Part shown: in pieces, positions 44,305 through 53,401 of the stretch
Position numbering within the stretch: position 1 is the first letter of the stretch
How the letters are laid out: each line of letters opens with the position of its first letter
Assembly (NCBI GenBank): GCA_913778495.1
Contig: CAJYVD010000035.1
Location: 62,001 to 126,000 of the forward strand
Origin: an uncultured Pantoea sp.
GTDB lineage: Bacteria; Pseudomonadota; Gammaproteobacteria; Enterobacterales; Enterobacteriaceae
Length of the DNA: 64,000 bases
Direction: 5' to 3'
Translations under genes and position numbers: made by a program
The notes under the pieces: model-generated
Databases searched by the model: none
Told to the model about the DNA's origin: nothing
Seen by the model: only the letters and a program-made list of their open reading frames with translations

Positions 44305-44646
44305 TTACGCCGCTTTGACGCTGCGCACGCGCTTCTCAGGCGTTGCAGAGGCAGAGTGCTCATCGTGATCTGACACAGCGGCGGTGTCATCTGCCGCGCT
44401 TTTTGCCGCTTCCGGCAGTTTGCTGGTGCGCAGAATATGCTGCACCGCGTCTTTTTGTTCAGCTAACAGCAGGCCTAACGCTTCGGCCTGAGCTTCGCCC
44501 ATTTCCGGCTGTTGCTGTTGCAGCCAATCGGTGAAGGCGTCCGCCATGTCGAGCATTTTGTCCCAGGCATCCGCGTCTTTTTTATTGGCAAACGTCATTT
44601 TTTCTTCACCCTTTCTGACCACAACAAATTTGGTTTCGACTGCCAT
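44305..44646 (-). CDS. yebG: DNA-damage-inducible protein YebG
   Basis: A 113-aa homologue of E. coli YebG, a LexA-regulated SOS protein of unclear biochemical role. The N-terminal two-thirds (MAVETKFVVVRKGEEKM, DADAWDKMLDMADAF, LLAEQKDAVQHILRTSKLPE) align with the E. coli protein; the Ala/Asp-rich tail is variable and slightly longer here. A consensus LexA box lies just upstream, so SOS induction is directly supported. It lies downstream of the HAM1-SIR2 pair on the same strand but has its own promoter. Confidence 0.95.
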   Translation of the reverse strand: MAVETKFVVVRKGEEKMTFANKKDADAWDKMLDMADAFTDWLQQQQPEMGEAQAEALGLLLAEQKDAVQHILRTSKLPEAAKSAADDTAAVSDHDEHSASATPEKRVRSVKAA

Positions 44647-44661
44647 GATGCACCTCGTTAA

Positions 44662-44677
44662 CTGTATTTATATACAG
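44662..44677. promoter_or_regulatory. LexA (SOS) box of yebG
   Basis: CTGTATTTATATACAG, an exact CTGT-N8-ACAG match, centred about 23 bp upstream of the yebG ATG and overlapping a likely -10 region. Confidence 0.92.
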
Positions 44678-44718
44678 TATAATTCATGTCCACTTTGCAC
44701 GGCAATGCTTTTCTGCCG

Positions 44719-45513
44719 TTATGCCAATAATTCCGTCAGGAAGTCCGCCAGCGCCTTACGAGGATCGTCCTCTTCTGACACGATCATTTCAATTCCCCAC
44801 TGCCCCAGCACCTCTTTCGCCACCGGATTGTTGCGGTTAGTGAACAGATAGGACTTCGGCCGCGCACTCGCCAACCCGGTGCGGTTCCACATTTTGGTCA
44901 GCCGATAGAACAGCAGGCGGATGTTAAAATCACTGATGCTGTAGCCGACGAAGAGCACGGAGTTGCCCATCACGTCGTGCGTCAATTTAATGTCGAGCGG
45001 CGAGTCGAAATAGAGGCGCTCAAAGTAGCTGCTTTCATCGAGCACAATCGAGGTGTCATCGTCGAAATCACCGTGCAGCTTGATGATGTGGCGTTTTTCT
45101 TCCGTCAGCGACACCAAATCCGCCGCGTTGGCCACTTTGCTATAGGGAACGTTATGCGCCTCGTGCGCCATCTCCAACCAGCGATCGTAATTCGTGGTAT
45201 AAATGCGCGAAAAATTGCCCTGGGTGATCATGGTGTGAATTTCTGAACTGCGCACATCAATATCCGGACGATGCCACTCGCGATCCATCCAGCTTCGTAG
45301 CGGCCCTAACGACCCTTTACGCTGCTTGTAATACTCCGCCAGCGAAAGATGGGTGCCATAGCTGTTGAAGATTTTTGGATCGTATCCCAGCTCTTGCGCC
45401 AGATGCGCGATGAGTTCGTGCCATTCAGGCAGGCCAAAGTTGCGTGAAATGCCGGCGCCGGCAAATAAAATCAGTTTGCCGGCTTCATAGGCGCGTTTCA
45501 GTTCCGGTTTCAT
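44719..45513 (-). CDS. SIR2-like domain protein (KomC-like candidate NADase effector)
   Basis: A 264-aa single-domain SIR2-like protein. The NAD-binding signature is FAGAGIS (Gly19, Ala20, Gly21), followed by YTTNYD (about 105-110), the catalytic His in KLHGD (His147) and FVGYSISDFNIRLL. The usual sirtuin zinc module is absent, as in defence-type SIR2 proteins that deplete NAD+ rather than deacetylate. The start at 45513 overlaps the stop of the upstream HAM1-like gene (ATGA), so the two are coupled and likely form one complex. Such a pair matches the KomB-KomC core of the Kongming antiphage system as I recall it; that identity is inference. Confidence 0.85.
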   Translation of the reverse strand: MKPELKRAYEAGKLILFAGAGISRNFGLPEWHELIAHLAQELGYDPKIFNSYGTHLSLAEYYKQRKGSLGPLRSWMDREWHRPDIDVRSSEIHTMITQGNFSRIYTTNYDRWLEMAHEAHNVPYSKVANAADLVSLTEEKRHIIKLHGDFDDDTSIVLDESSYFERLYFDSPLDIKLTHDVMGNSVLFVGYSISDFNIRLLFYRLTKMWNRTGLASARPKSYLFTNRNNPVAKEVLGQWGIEMIVSEEDDPRKALADFLTELLA

Positions 45514-46082
45514 GCCAGCCCCCGCGAGGTTTTGAGAAAATTGGCAAAGCAATCCAGTGCCAGTCGCCGCATCGAAATTTCATTTTTTAGTTCACCCATT
45601 TCGGCAAACGTTTGTGTGTGCCCTTCGGGGATGAACACGCAATCCCATTGAAACTCGCGCGGGCCTGCGGGTTCGGGCGCAATGGTACCGCGCAGTTGCC
45701 CTTCAAACTGATACATTTTGCGGCCGTCGCAGTAGCCCAATACGGTTTTGGCTGTTACCCAGGGCGTTTCTAAACCGCGCACCAGCTTGGTAAAGCGTTC
45801 GGCATCCAAACGGCTCCAGAAGATGCGCGTCAGTCCGGCAGGCAGGCCATTCAATCCATCCAGATAAAGTCCTGTGTGCTCGACAAACAACGGTCTACCG
45901 ATAATGGAAAAAGCCTTAGTCAGCTTGTCACGCACCAGCTCCAGTTCATTTTCCGTCTGAATTTCTTCTATGCGGCGGGCGATAGGAACCACTTCAACGC
46001 CCACCGGTTCCAGAATGGTCCTGACTTCGGCGAGCTTGAGTTCGTTGGCGGAGAGAAAACGTATTTTCATTGCAGTGGTCAT
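45510..46082 (-). CDS. HAM1/RdgB-like nucleotide protein (KomB-like candidate sensor)
   Basis: A 190-aa protein of the non-canonical purine NTP pyrophosphatase (HAM1/ITPA/RdgB) family. The nucleotide-binding start FLSANELKLAEVR (Asn13, Lys16), GLNGLPAGLTRIF, RGTIAPEPAGP and the C-terminal EISMRR region all align. RdgB has Asp68-Asp69 before Ser-Gly-Leu; here the positions are Glu68-His69 in VEHTGL. The proposed catalytic Asp69 is replaced and the SHR motif is altered (S-M-R), so binding without efficient hydrolysis is plausible. Coupled by ATGA to the SIR2 gene. A housekeeping RdgB would be encoded elsewhere. Start could also be ATG four codons later. Confidence 0.87.
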   Translation of the reverse strand: MTTAMKIRFLSANELKLAEVRTILEPVGVEVVPIARRIEEIQTENELELVRDKLTKAFSIIGRPLFVEHTGLYLDGLNGLPAGLTRIFWSRLDAERFTKLVRGLETPWVTAKTVLGYCDGRKMYQFEGQLRGTIAPEPAGPREFQWDCVFIPEGHTQTFAEMGELKNEISMRRLALDCFANFLKTSRGLA

Positions 46083-46477
46083 TTCACATAAGTGACAAAA
46101 AGCGCACGATTGAGATGAGGCGTATTACGCAGCGCGCATTGAAAGATATAGGGTTATCTTAGCGTCTGAAGCGGTGGCTGGAAAGGCAGCGTCCGGATGA
46201 TACGCGCCTTCAACGTAAACAGTGCCAAACGCCTCTTGCGGTAACGGGCCATTAGGTAAGCATGGCACTTTAAAAAACCGGATAAAAGTGTATTAGCCAC
46301 GCGACCCTTCATTCTTTAATTCAAATTAGAATGGCATGCATCGCGCGCTATCTCAAATTTGCTCATAGGCGCAAAAACCAGAAAATTCGCAACAAACAAA
46401 TATGACAACGGCTGCGCTTTTATTTAAGATGAGCCCTTGCCAATTAGGTCGTCTCATTACAACACTGAGAAGCGCTC
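46083..46477. promoter_or_regulatory. Divergent intergenic region between the HAM1-like gene and the EAL gene
   Basis: 395 bp expected to hold both promoters. No deaminase-like or other coding frame is present, so a KomA-type partner is not encoded here. I saw no clear operator dyad. Confidence 0.5.
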
Positions 46478-47842
46478 ATGATCCCCTTTATACGCTCCCG
46501 CTATTCCATGTTGCGCAACCTGCCTTACGTGTTTAAAGGCAACAGCATTGAAAAGAAACTCCGCGCCACGCTATTAATTGCCGGTGTCTCAACTGCGTTT
46601 GCTGGCATCTACATGGTGTGGTGGAACAGTCTGCATCAAAATACCATCACGGCGTTTTTATATTGCATCAGCACCACGTTGGGGTTCTATATCTGCCGCG
46701 TGGCTTTCCTCAATCATTTGCAGCGCAATCTTTATATTACTGTCCATGCATTATTGATTGCGATCATTATCTTTTTGCTTTTTGACAATAATCACCCCTC
46801 GCAAAAGCTCTCAGAATATAATTACCTTTTGGCACTCACGGTGGGATCAGCCCTGGTGCTACGTCAGCAAACGCGCTATTTAAATAAAGTTTTTCCTGTT
46901 ATTTGTCTCTGCTGCTACCTGTTTTTTATTCTCACTGGCACCGTCTGGCAGCAAGGCGCGTTTCACGCGCACATCATGCAGGATCCGGGTGTTTACTTTG
47001 TAAATAGCATTGTGCCGATGGTCGCGCTGCTGTTGACGGCTTTCACGCTGCGCGGCAGCTATACCGAAACGGACCTCATTAAACAGGAGCTGTCGCACGC
47101 CATTAATAAACAGCAGCTCGATCTTTACTATCAGCCGCAAGTGGACGTCGAAAAACACGTTATTGGTTTTGAAATCCTCCTGCGCTGGAAACATCCCGCC
47201 AAAGGGTTTATTTCGCCAGAAGTGTTTATTCCCGTGGCGGAGAAAAGCGGGTTAATTATTGCCATCGGTAATTGGGTAATGGAAAGAACCTTTCAACAAA
47301 TAGCCGCCTGGGAACGTCAATTCCCGCTTAAAAATTTGGTTTTCTCGATAAATATTAGCCCTCTTCAACTAATGCATCGCGACTTCACCCAGGATACGCT
47401 GTTACTGCTGGCGCAGTATAAAATTCGTCCCGAGCGCATAAAATTTGAGATCACCGAAACCACCTTTATTTACGATCAGAAACGCATTGCCGCGGTAATT
47501 CAGCACTTCAGTGATTTAGGAATTAAATGGGCTATTGATGATTTTGGCGTGGGATACTCTTCGTTGAAATCCCTCAGTGACTTCGCCATCGACGATATCA
47601 AAATCGATAAGTCGCTGATCATGCATCTCTTTGATAACGAATCGACGGCGATTGTGGTAAATAAAACCATTGAATTATCACGCGCTATGGGTTTGAACGT
47701 TCTGGCGGAAGGTATCGAAAGCGAAGACTGTTTTGAATACCTCCGTGAGAAAGGATGCCATCTATTCCAGGGATATCATTTTGCACGTCCGCTGCCGGTT
47801 AATGACGCGCTGCTGTGGATTAAAAAAGCGGTGGTGCAGTGA
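46478..47842 (+). CDS. Membrane-bound EAL-domain cyclic-di-GMP phosphodiesterase
   Basis: A 454-aa protein with an N-terminal membrane sensor of about six to seven helices (residues 30-195, MASE-like) and a C-terminal EAL domain (about 205-450). There is no GGDEF domain. The metal-binding Glu is kept in GFEILLRW (Glu232, EIL instead of EAL). The ITETTFIYD, IDDFGVGYSSLKSL (Asp354-Asp355), DIKIDKSLI and LAEGIES motifs are all intact, so active hydrolysis of c-di-GMP is expected, lowering biofilm and raising motility. Divergent from the HAM1-SIR2 pair. The signal sensed is unknown. Confidence 0.92.
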   Translation: MIPFIRSRYSMLRNLPYVFKGNSIEKKLRATLLIAGVSTAFAGIYMVWWNSLHQNTITAFLYCISTTLGFYICRVAFLNHLQRNLYITVHALLIAIIIFLLFDNNHPSQKLSEYNYLLALTVGSALVLRQQTRYLNKVFPVICLCCYLFFILTGTVWQQGAFHAHIMQDPGVYFVNSIVPMVALLLTAFTLRGSYTETDLIKQELSHAINKQQLDLYYQPQVDVEKHVIGFEILLRWKHPAKGFISPEVFIPVAEKSGLIIAIGNWVMERTFQQIAAWERQFPLKNLVFSINISPLQLMHRDFTQDTLLLLAQYKIRPERIKFEITETTFIYDQKRIAAVIQHFSDLGIKWAIDDFGVGYSSLKSLSDFAIDDIKIDKSLIMHLFDNESTAIVVNKTIELSRAMGLNVLAEGIESEDCFEYLREKGCHLFQGYHFARPLPVNDALLWIKKAVVQ

Positions 47843-47923
47843 CTGCGCGCGGAATGCGGCAGTCACTGCAGCGGCGTCAATGACCGATCCTCGCGCCGCA
47901 TCAAGCGACCACTGAGCAGGCGA

Positions 47924-48829
47924 TCATGGGGCGATGCTGGCCGGCGGATTAATTTGCGAATGCGCAACGGCTTCCTGCTGTTCACCCCAGCGCGTGAGCA
48001 CCTGTTGGTACTGCCCTCCCTGAATAGTGCCTTCAATGGCCTTCTGCAACGCTGCCACTAAGCCGTTGCCCTTTTTGGTCGTCACCGCCACCCATGCGCG
48101 GTACGGGCCTTGGCCAACCACTTTCGTTTGCCCGCGCGAAGCCGCTTTCCACGCGGCCATGGCTTGCGGCCCAAAGGTGGCGTCCGCGCGGCCCGCCAGT
48201 AGCGTCAGCGTGGCTGAGGCCTCATCGCTAAGATAAATCGGCTGCACGGCGGCAAGGCCATTCGCCCGATTTTCGGCATCCCAGGCCAGCAGAATTTTCT
48301 CCTGATTGGTTCCCGATCCCACGATAATGCGCTTGCCGGCAATGTCCTCACGGCGCGAAATGGCAGTGATAGCGCTATCCGCCTTCACCGCAAACGCATG
48401 GTGATCGGCACGGTAGGTCGCGAAATCAAAGCTCTGCTTACGCGCCTCCGTCACCGCAATATTAAACATCGCCACATCGTAGCGTCCGGCACGGATGCCC
48501 AACGGCCAATCTTCCCACGCCGCAGGCACCAGCTTGAGCTTAAGCCCCAGGCTCTCCGCCAGCAGCCGGGCGATGTCCGGATCGCTGCCAATCAAGGTTT
48601 TATTATCGGATGACCACAGCGCAATGGGCGGCGAATTATTCGCCGCCGTGGCCACGGTCAAATATCCCGGCTGCACAAATGGGAAATGGGCAGGGATCAG
48701 TGCGATAGCCCCAGGATTAGCCACGGTGTGGATCGGCGTTTCGTTCTGCCTGACGTCCAATGCAGCCTCAGCAGAGAGCGGTGCGCACCACAGCACCGCC
48801 CACGCAATTGCCTTCACGCGCCGCATCAC
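47924..48829 (-). CDS. Amino-acid-type ABC transporter substrate-binding protein (second copy)
   Basis: A 301-aa periplasmic binding protein of the family-3 (polar amino acid) type with a signal peptide (cleavage near 22, SAEA). Core motifs are [40 protein letters not shown] and [14 protein letters not shown] [14 protein letters not shown]. It is a clear paralogue of the product at 51074-52006 in the same cluster, so one transporter may use two receptors. Its start overlaps the ATPase gene stop by 4 bp. Substrate probably a sulfur-containing or other small amino-acid-like compound, judged from neighbouring flavin monooxygenases. Confidence 0.9.
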   Translation of the reverse strand: MMRRVKAIAWAVLWCAPLSAEAALDVRQNETPIHTVANPGAIALIPAHFPFVQPGYLTVATAANNSPPIALWSSDNKTLIGSDPDIARLLAESLGLKLKLVPAAWEDWPLGIRAGRYDVAMFNIAVTEARKQSFDFATYRADHHAFAVKADSAITAISRREDIAGKRIIVGSGTNQEKILLAWDAENRANGLAAVQPIYLSDEASATLTLLAGRADATFGPQAMAAWKAASRGQTKVVGQGPYRAWVAVTTKKGNGLVAALQKAIEGTIQGGQYQQVLTRWGEQQEAVAHSQINPPASIAP

Positions 48830-49635
48830 AGCACCTTTGACAGAAAACGGCGAGTGCGCTCGTGGCGCGGATGATTGAGCACCTGGTGCGTGCTGCCCTG
48901 TTCGATAATGCGGCCATCGTCCATGAATACCACGTTATCCGCCACTTCTCGGGCAAAGCCGATCTCGTGGGTGACCACCACCAGCGTGGTCCCCGATCGG
49001 GCGAGCGCTTTTATTACATCCAGCACCTCACCGACCCGCTCCGGGTCGAGGGCGGAGGTGGGCTCGTCAAACAGCATTACACGCGGGTTAAGCATCAGGG
49101 CGCGCGCTATGGCGATACGCTGCTGTTGGCCCCCTGATAAGTGGCGCGGCCACGCCTGCGCTTTGTGGCGCAGCCCCACGCTTTCCAGCAGCCTATCGGC
49201 CCGCGCCAGCGCGGCTTCACGGGTCAACTGCCGGTGAGCAATGGGCGCTTCTATCAGGTTTTCCAGCACCGTCATGTGCGGGAAAAGATTAAAATTCTGG
49301 AACACATAGCCCACGTTGATGCGCTGACGCAAAATGGCGTGCTCTTTAAGCGCGTAAAGTTTATCGCCGCGCCGCTGGTAGCCGATGTATTCATCGTCGA
49401 TCTGAATAAACCCGGCGTCGACCCGCTCAAGGTGATTAAGGGTACGCAGCAGCGTGGTTTTTCCTGAACCGGAGGGACCGAGGATAACCGTGACCGAGCC
49501 GGGCGCCAGCGTCAGTGAAATGTTATCCAACGCCAGGTGTTTGCCATACCATTTGCTCACGCCGGTGAGCGTCACTGCCCCCGTCGCGGCAACGGGCGCG
49601 GCGTCGAACGCGCGATAATCAAAGGCTTCTGACAT
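48826..49635 (-). CDS. Amino-acid ABC transporter ATP-binding protein
   Basis: A 269-aa ABC ATPase of the GlnQ/HisP class. Walker A is GPSGSGKTT, the Q-loop region [17 protein letters not shown] is typical of polar amino-acid importers, the signature is LSGGQQQR and Walker B is [13 protein letters not shown] start at [10 protein letters not shown] (ATG 49633-49635) with AGGAG 8 nt upstream. It overlaps the end of the permease gene by 17 bp and the start of the binding-protein gene by 4 bp, so the three are one operon. Confidence 0.94.
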   Translation of the reverse strand: MSEAFDYRAFDAAPVAATGAVTLTGVSKWYGKHLALDNISLTLAPGSVTVILGPSGSGKTTLLRTLNHLERVDAGFIQIDDEYIGYQRRGDKLYALKEHAILRQRINVGYVFQNFNLFPHMTVLENLIEAPIAHRQLTREAALARADRLLESVGLRHKAQAWPRHLSGGQQQRIAIARALMLNPRVMLFDEPTSALDPERVGEVLDVIKALARSGTTLVVVTHEIGFAREVADNVVFMDDGRIIEQGSTHQVLNHPRHERTRRFLSKVL

Positions 49636-50539
49636 GATCAAGCTCCTGTTGTTCTGGGGACTGCACACGATTACGCCACGGGCGCCAGCGCGTGATTTGG
49701 ACATCCTGCACGACGCTGCGCGCCAGCCAGCGCTCAACGCTGTGCTGCAGCAGTGACAGTACGGTCGTGATGATCAAATACCAGGCCGCCCCAACCATCA
49801 GTAACGGGATCACTTGCTGGGTACGGTTGTAAATCATCTGGATGGTGTAAAACAGCTCCGGCATCGCCAGTACGTACACCACGGAGGTGCCTTTGGCGAG
49901 GCTAATGATCTCATTGAAGGTGGTGGGGATAATGGCGCGTAACGCCTGCGGCAGAATAATACGGAAAGTGCGACGGGACGCGGAAAGCCCCAGCGCCGAT
50001 GCCGCCTCAAACTGCCCGTGATCTACCCCTAAAAAACCGCCGCGGATAATTTCAGCGCTATAGGCGCTCTGCACCAGCGTCAAGCCAATGACCGCCGCAG
50101 GAAACTGCCCGAGCACGTTAATGGTCGGGAAGTGGCCCCATGACAGCGCGGTAAACGGGATGCCCAGCGACAAGGTATCGTAGAGATAAGAAAAGTTGTA
50201 CAGCACGATCAGGACCACAATCAGCGGGAGTGAGCGGAACAGCCAGATATAGCCGAACGCAAGCCAGCTTAATAGCCAAGAAGAGGACAAGCGCGCCAAC
50301 GCCAGCAGACCGCCTAACAACAGGCTTAACACCGTGCCGCAGAGCGTGAGCAGCAGCGTTTGCCCGAGGCCGCTGAGGATGACCGGATCAAAAAACCAGC
50401 GGGCAAACACCGCCCATTCCCAGCGTGGATTAAAGGCCACCGAGTCCACCACCGAGGCGAGAATAAACAGCGCCGCCGCTGCCCCGACAATCCGACCGGG
50501 ATAGCGCGCCGGGACCACCGTTAACGATTCATGTTGCAT
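49619..50539 (-). CDS. Amino-acid ABC transporter permease
   Basis: A 306-aa inner-membrane permease of the HisM/GlnP type. A helix near 20-40 precedes the core permease domain; helices are seen at about 65-90 and 100-125 and in the C-terminal half. The cytoplasmic loop that docks on the ATPase is [20 protein letters not shown] (the EAA motif, about residues 190-210). AAGGAG lies before the ATG at 50539. A single permease gene is present, implying a homodimer. The preceding GNAT gene ends 11 bp upstream. Confidence 0.93.
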   Translation of the reverse strand: MQHESLTVVPARYPGRIVGAAAALFILASVVDSVAFNPRWEWAVFARWFFDPVILSGLGQTLLLTLCGTVLSLLLGGLLALARLSSSWLLSWLAFGYIWLFRSLPLIVVLIVLYNFSYLYDTLSLGIPFTALSWGHFPTINVLGQFPAAVIGLTLVQSAYSAEIIRGGFLGVDHGQFEAASALGLSASRRTFRIILPQALRAIIPTTFNEIISLAKGTSVVYVLAMPELFYTIQMIYNRTQQVIPLLMVGAAWYLIITTVLSLLQHSVERWLARSVVQDVQITRWRPWRNRVQSPEQQELDHVRSL

Positions 50540-50549
50540 GTGCTTCTCC

Positions 50550-51062
50550 TTAGCTGGCCTGCGCCACGTGGAATCCATCCAGCACTTTTAAAAAGCGCAG
50601 GCGACCATCGTGCGGCGGTTGACCGTAAATCTCCATGTCCTCACGCAGCGTAAATTGCGGCTGATAACCGTGACCGATATAGAGCTGTACGGCCTCTGGC
50701 TGGCGGAAGCCGGTGGTCAGATAAACGGACTGATAGCCTGCGCGCTGCGCGCGGCGCTCCAACTCTTCAAGCACCCGTAGCGCCAGGCCCTGGCGGCGCA
50801 GGTCGCGGCGCGTCCAAATGCGTTTCAGCTCAGCCGTCACGGCGTCGTAAGGTTTGTAGGCGCCCATCGCAATGACCTCGCCGTCGCGCTCCAGCACGAT
50901 AAACAGTCCGTGCGGGGGCAGATAGCGCTCGCTGGACTCCACCTCCCGATCGCCCTCGAAATAATCGCCGTAGCGGGCGGCATATTCGCCAAAGAGACCG
51001 CTCAATATCGGCGCTAATTCCGGTGCGTCTGGATGCACTTCTCGAAACTGAGTCTGGCTCAT
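50550..51062 (-). CDS. GNAT-family N-acetyltransferase within the ABC cluster
   Basis: A 170-aa acetyltransferase. The acetyl-CoA site is RRDLRRQGLALRVLEELE (Arg/Gln-x-x-Gly type), followed by YQSVYLTTGFRQPEAVQLYI and GHGYQPQF. It sits between the substrate-binding and permease genes with gaps of 11 bp on each side, so it is part of the operon. Acetylation could trap or detoxify the imported compound, as acetyltransferases do in cystine and S-alkylcysteine utilisation clusters of other bacteria; that role is inference. Confidence 0.88.
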   Translation of the reverse strand: MSQTQFREVHPDAPELAPILSGLFGEYAARYGDYFEGDREVESSERYLPPHGLFIVLERDGEVIAMGAYKPYDAVTAELKRIWTRRDLRRQGLALRVLEELERRAQRAGYQSVYLTTGFRQPEAVQLYIGHGYQPQFTLREDMEIYGQPPHDGRLRFLKVLDGFHVAQAS

Positions 51063-51073
51063 GTTCTCTCTCC

Positions 51074-52006
51074 CTAGTCGCCCAAGCCGGCTGGATTAAT
51101 TTCTGAATGCGTCAGGCGTTCAACGCCTTCCCCCCAGCGATTAAGCACCTTGTCGTAATCACCGCGCGCCATCGCCCCGTTCAACGCGGTACTGATCGGC
51201 TCAACCAGGCCGTTATCTTTCTTAACCGTCACTGCGATATGCGCCGCTTTTGGCCAGCCACCGTCGACGCTGCCCACCAGACGTGTCTGATGCGTCAGCG
51301 CCGCTTTCCATGCGCCAATGACGTTCGGGCCAAAATAGGCGTCAGCGCGGCCGGACTGCAGAGCCAGCGTCTGCGCCGCGTCATCTTTGGCGTAGATAGG
51401 CGTAAACGCTTTTAGTCCTTTGGCCTGATTGGCTTTATCCCACGCCAACAGAATCGCTTCTTGATTGGTGCCCGAGCCCACGATGATGCGCAGCCCGGCG
51501 ATGTCTTCGGCTTTGGTGAGCGTTTTGATTGGGCTGCTGGTTTTGACGTAAAAGCCCAGCGAGTCTTTGCGATAGGTGGCAAAGTCAAAACGCGCTTTAC
51601 GCGCTTTCGTCACCGTTACGTTGGTGATGGCTGCGTCGTATTTGCCGGAGGCAACGCCGAGCGGCCAGTCCTCCCATGAGGTGGGAACCACGTTGAGTTT
51701 CAGGCCAAGGCTATCGGCCACCAGTCGCGCAATGTCTACTTCACTGCCGAGCAGGGTGCGGTTGTCATCGCTAAACAGCGTCAGCGGCGGTGAGTTAAGC
51801 GCCGCCACGGCCACGGTAAACGAACCCGGCACCGCAAACACATGTCCAGCGGGGATCTGCGCAATGGCCGCGCTGTTTTGCGCGGTGTGTATCGGCGTGC
51901 GGTTCGCTTCCACGCTAACGGATTGCCCATTGACCGCCACCGCTTCCGCCTGGACTGTCTGCGCCGTGGTCAGGAGCAGCAGCGCCATGAGAAAAGTTTT
52001 CTGCAT
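51074..52006 (-). CDS. Amino-acid-type ABC transporter substrate-binding protein (first copy)
   Basis: A 310-aa periplasmic receptor with a signal peptide (MQKTFLMALLLLTTAQTVQA). Core motifs SDDNRTLLGSEVDIARLVAD, WEDWPLGVASGKYDAAITNV and [16 protein letters not shown] match the paralogue at 47924-48829. AAGGAC precedes the ATG. Placement directly after the flavin monooxygenase gene and before the GNAT and permease genes makes it the likely principal receptor of the importer. Confidence 0.92.
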   Translation of the reverse strand: MQKTFLMALLLLTTAQTVQAEAVAVNGQSVSVEANRTPIHTAQNSAAIAQIPAGHVFAVPGSFTVAVAALNSPPLTLFSDDNRTLLGSEVDIARLVADSLGLKLNVVPTSWEDWPLGVASGKYDAAITNVTVTKARKARFDFATYRKDSLGFYVKTSSPIKTLTKAEDIAGLRIIVGSGTNQEAILLAWDKANQAKGLKAFTPIYAKDDAAQTLALQSGRADAYFGPNVIGAWKAALTHQTRLVGSVDGGWPKAAHIAVTVKKDNGLVEPISTALNGAMARGDYDKVLNRWGEGVERLTHSEINPAGLGD

Positions 52007-52021
52007 TGTTTTTTGTCCTTA

Positions 52022-53335
52022 TTAACGTTGCGTAAAGGCGTTAACGGGCGTTTTGAGCCCCAAACTGGCGCGTAAAGTGGTGCCGGGATAGTCGCGGCGC
52101 GTTAAACCCCGCGCCTGCAGAAGGGGGATTACGCGATCGACAAAGCGTTCAAAGGCATCCGGCGTGCCGCCCTGAATAATGAAACCGTCGGTGGCTTCAC
52201 TGTCGAACCACGCCTGTAACCCATCCGCAACCTGCTCGGGGGAACCAAAGAACAGCGGGCGCGGCGTTGCCGCTTCCAGCGCCGCCTGACGCAGCGTATG
52301 GCCCTGCTCACGCGCTTTGCGTTTGATCTCATCGGTGGTGCTGCGGAAACTGTTTTGCCCGACCTCGCCGATGTCCGGGAAAGGGGCATCCAGCGCGTAC
52401 TGGCTAAAGTCGTGGTGGTCAAAGAAACGCCCAAGGTAATTCAGCGCGTCCGCGATCGAGACCAGCGCCGCCGTGGCCTGATATTGGCGTTCGGCATCGG
52501 CACTGTCGTCGCCCACGATAACGCCAACCCCCTGGAATATGTGGAGATCGTTGGGCTCCCGGCCGTGCTGCCTGAGCTGATGTTTCACGTCGCGATAGAA
52601 CGCCTGCGCCTCTTCCAGCGTGGCATGATGGGTAAAAATCGCGTCAGCGTGGCGTGCGGCTAATTTACGTCCGTCCTCGGAGGCACCCGCCTGGAAAATG
52701 ATCGGTCGCGCCTGCGGCGTCCGGCCAATGTTCAGCGGCCCCTGAACCTTGAAAAAATCGCCGTGGTGATTGAGCGTGTGGAGTTTCTGTGGATCAAAAA
52801 ATTGCCCGCTGGCTTTATCGCGCACAAAAGCGTCGTCTTCCCACGAATCCCACAGGCCTTTCACTACCGTGAGGTACTCGTCAGCAATGCGATAGCGCAA
52901 CGCATGATCGGGATGCTGGGCGCGGGAGAAATTTTTTGCCGACCCTTCGAGAGGGGACGTCACGACGTTCCAGCCTGCGCGACCGCCGCTGAGATGATCA
53001 AGACTGGCAAACTGCCGTGCAACGGTAAACGGCTCGCTGTAGGAGGTTGAGACCGTGCCCACCAGCCCAATGTGCTGCGTGACGCCGGCCAGTGCTGACA
53101 GTAGCGTTAAGGGTTCAAAGCGATTCAGGAAGTGCGGAATCGATTTCTCATTAATGAACAGCCCATCAGCGACAAACAGAAAATCCAGCTTGCCCGCTTC
53201 TGCTTTACGGGCGATCCGTTTTGCATAATCAACATTGATACTGGCGTCTGGCTGTGCCGCAGGATGACGCCAGGCTGACATGTTGCCGGAGGCGCCGTGT
53301 AACATCGTGCCCAGCCGCAGTTGTCTTGTACTCAT
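52022..53335 (-). CDS. FMN-dependent monooxygenase, NtaA/SnaA/DszA family
   Basis: A 437-aa flavin-dependent monooxygenase of the bacterial luciferase-like superfamily. It requires FMNH2 from a separate reductase and oxidises sulfur- or nitrogen-containing small molecules. Family features are [40 protein letters not shown] and [20 protein letters not shown]. The last stretch is highly characteristic of NtaA/SnaA/DszA members. It is 15 bp upstream of the binding-protein gene in the same direction. With the second monooxygenase and importer it suggests release of sulfite or sulfide from an organosulfur compound. Confidence 0.92.
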   Translation of the reverse strand: MSTRQLRLGTMLHGASGNMSAWRHPAAQPDASINVDYAKRIARKAEAGKLDFLFVADGLFINEKSIPHFLNRFEPLTLLSALAGVTQHIGLVGTVSTSYSEPFTVARQFASLDHLSGGRAGWNVVTSPLEGSAKNFSRAQHPDHALRYRIADEYLTVVKGLWDSWEDDAFVRDKASGQFFDPQKLHTLNHHGDFFKVQGPLNIGRTPQARPIIFQAGASEDGRKLAARHADAIFTHHATLEEAQAFYRDVKHQLRQHGREPNDLHIFQGVGVIVGDDSADAERQYQATAALVSIADALNYLGRFFDHHDFSQYALDAPFPDIGEVGQNSFRSTTDEIKRKAREQGHTLRQAALEAATPRPLFFGSPEQVADGLQAWFDSEATDGFIIQGGTPDAFERFVDRVIPLLQARGLTRRDYPGTTLRASLGLKTPVNAFTQR

Positions 53336-53401
53336 CGTCTCTCTCTTTTCAATGGCATCCGCCTGACAGTGCAGGCTTGCCGAATCAGCTAAAAAACGCG
53401 C

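Noticed and set aside
45510..46082. HAM1-like gene as the housekeeping rdgB
   Set aside because: The catalytic Asp is replaced, the gene is fused by overlap to a SIR2 gene, and the usual rdgB neighbours (yggS/hemW region) are absent.
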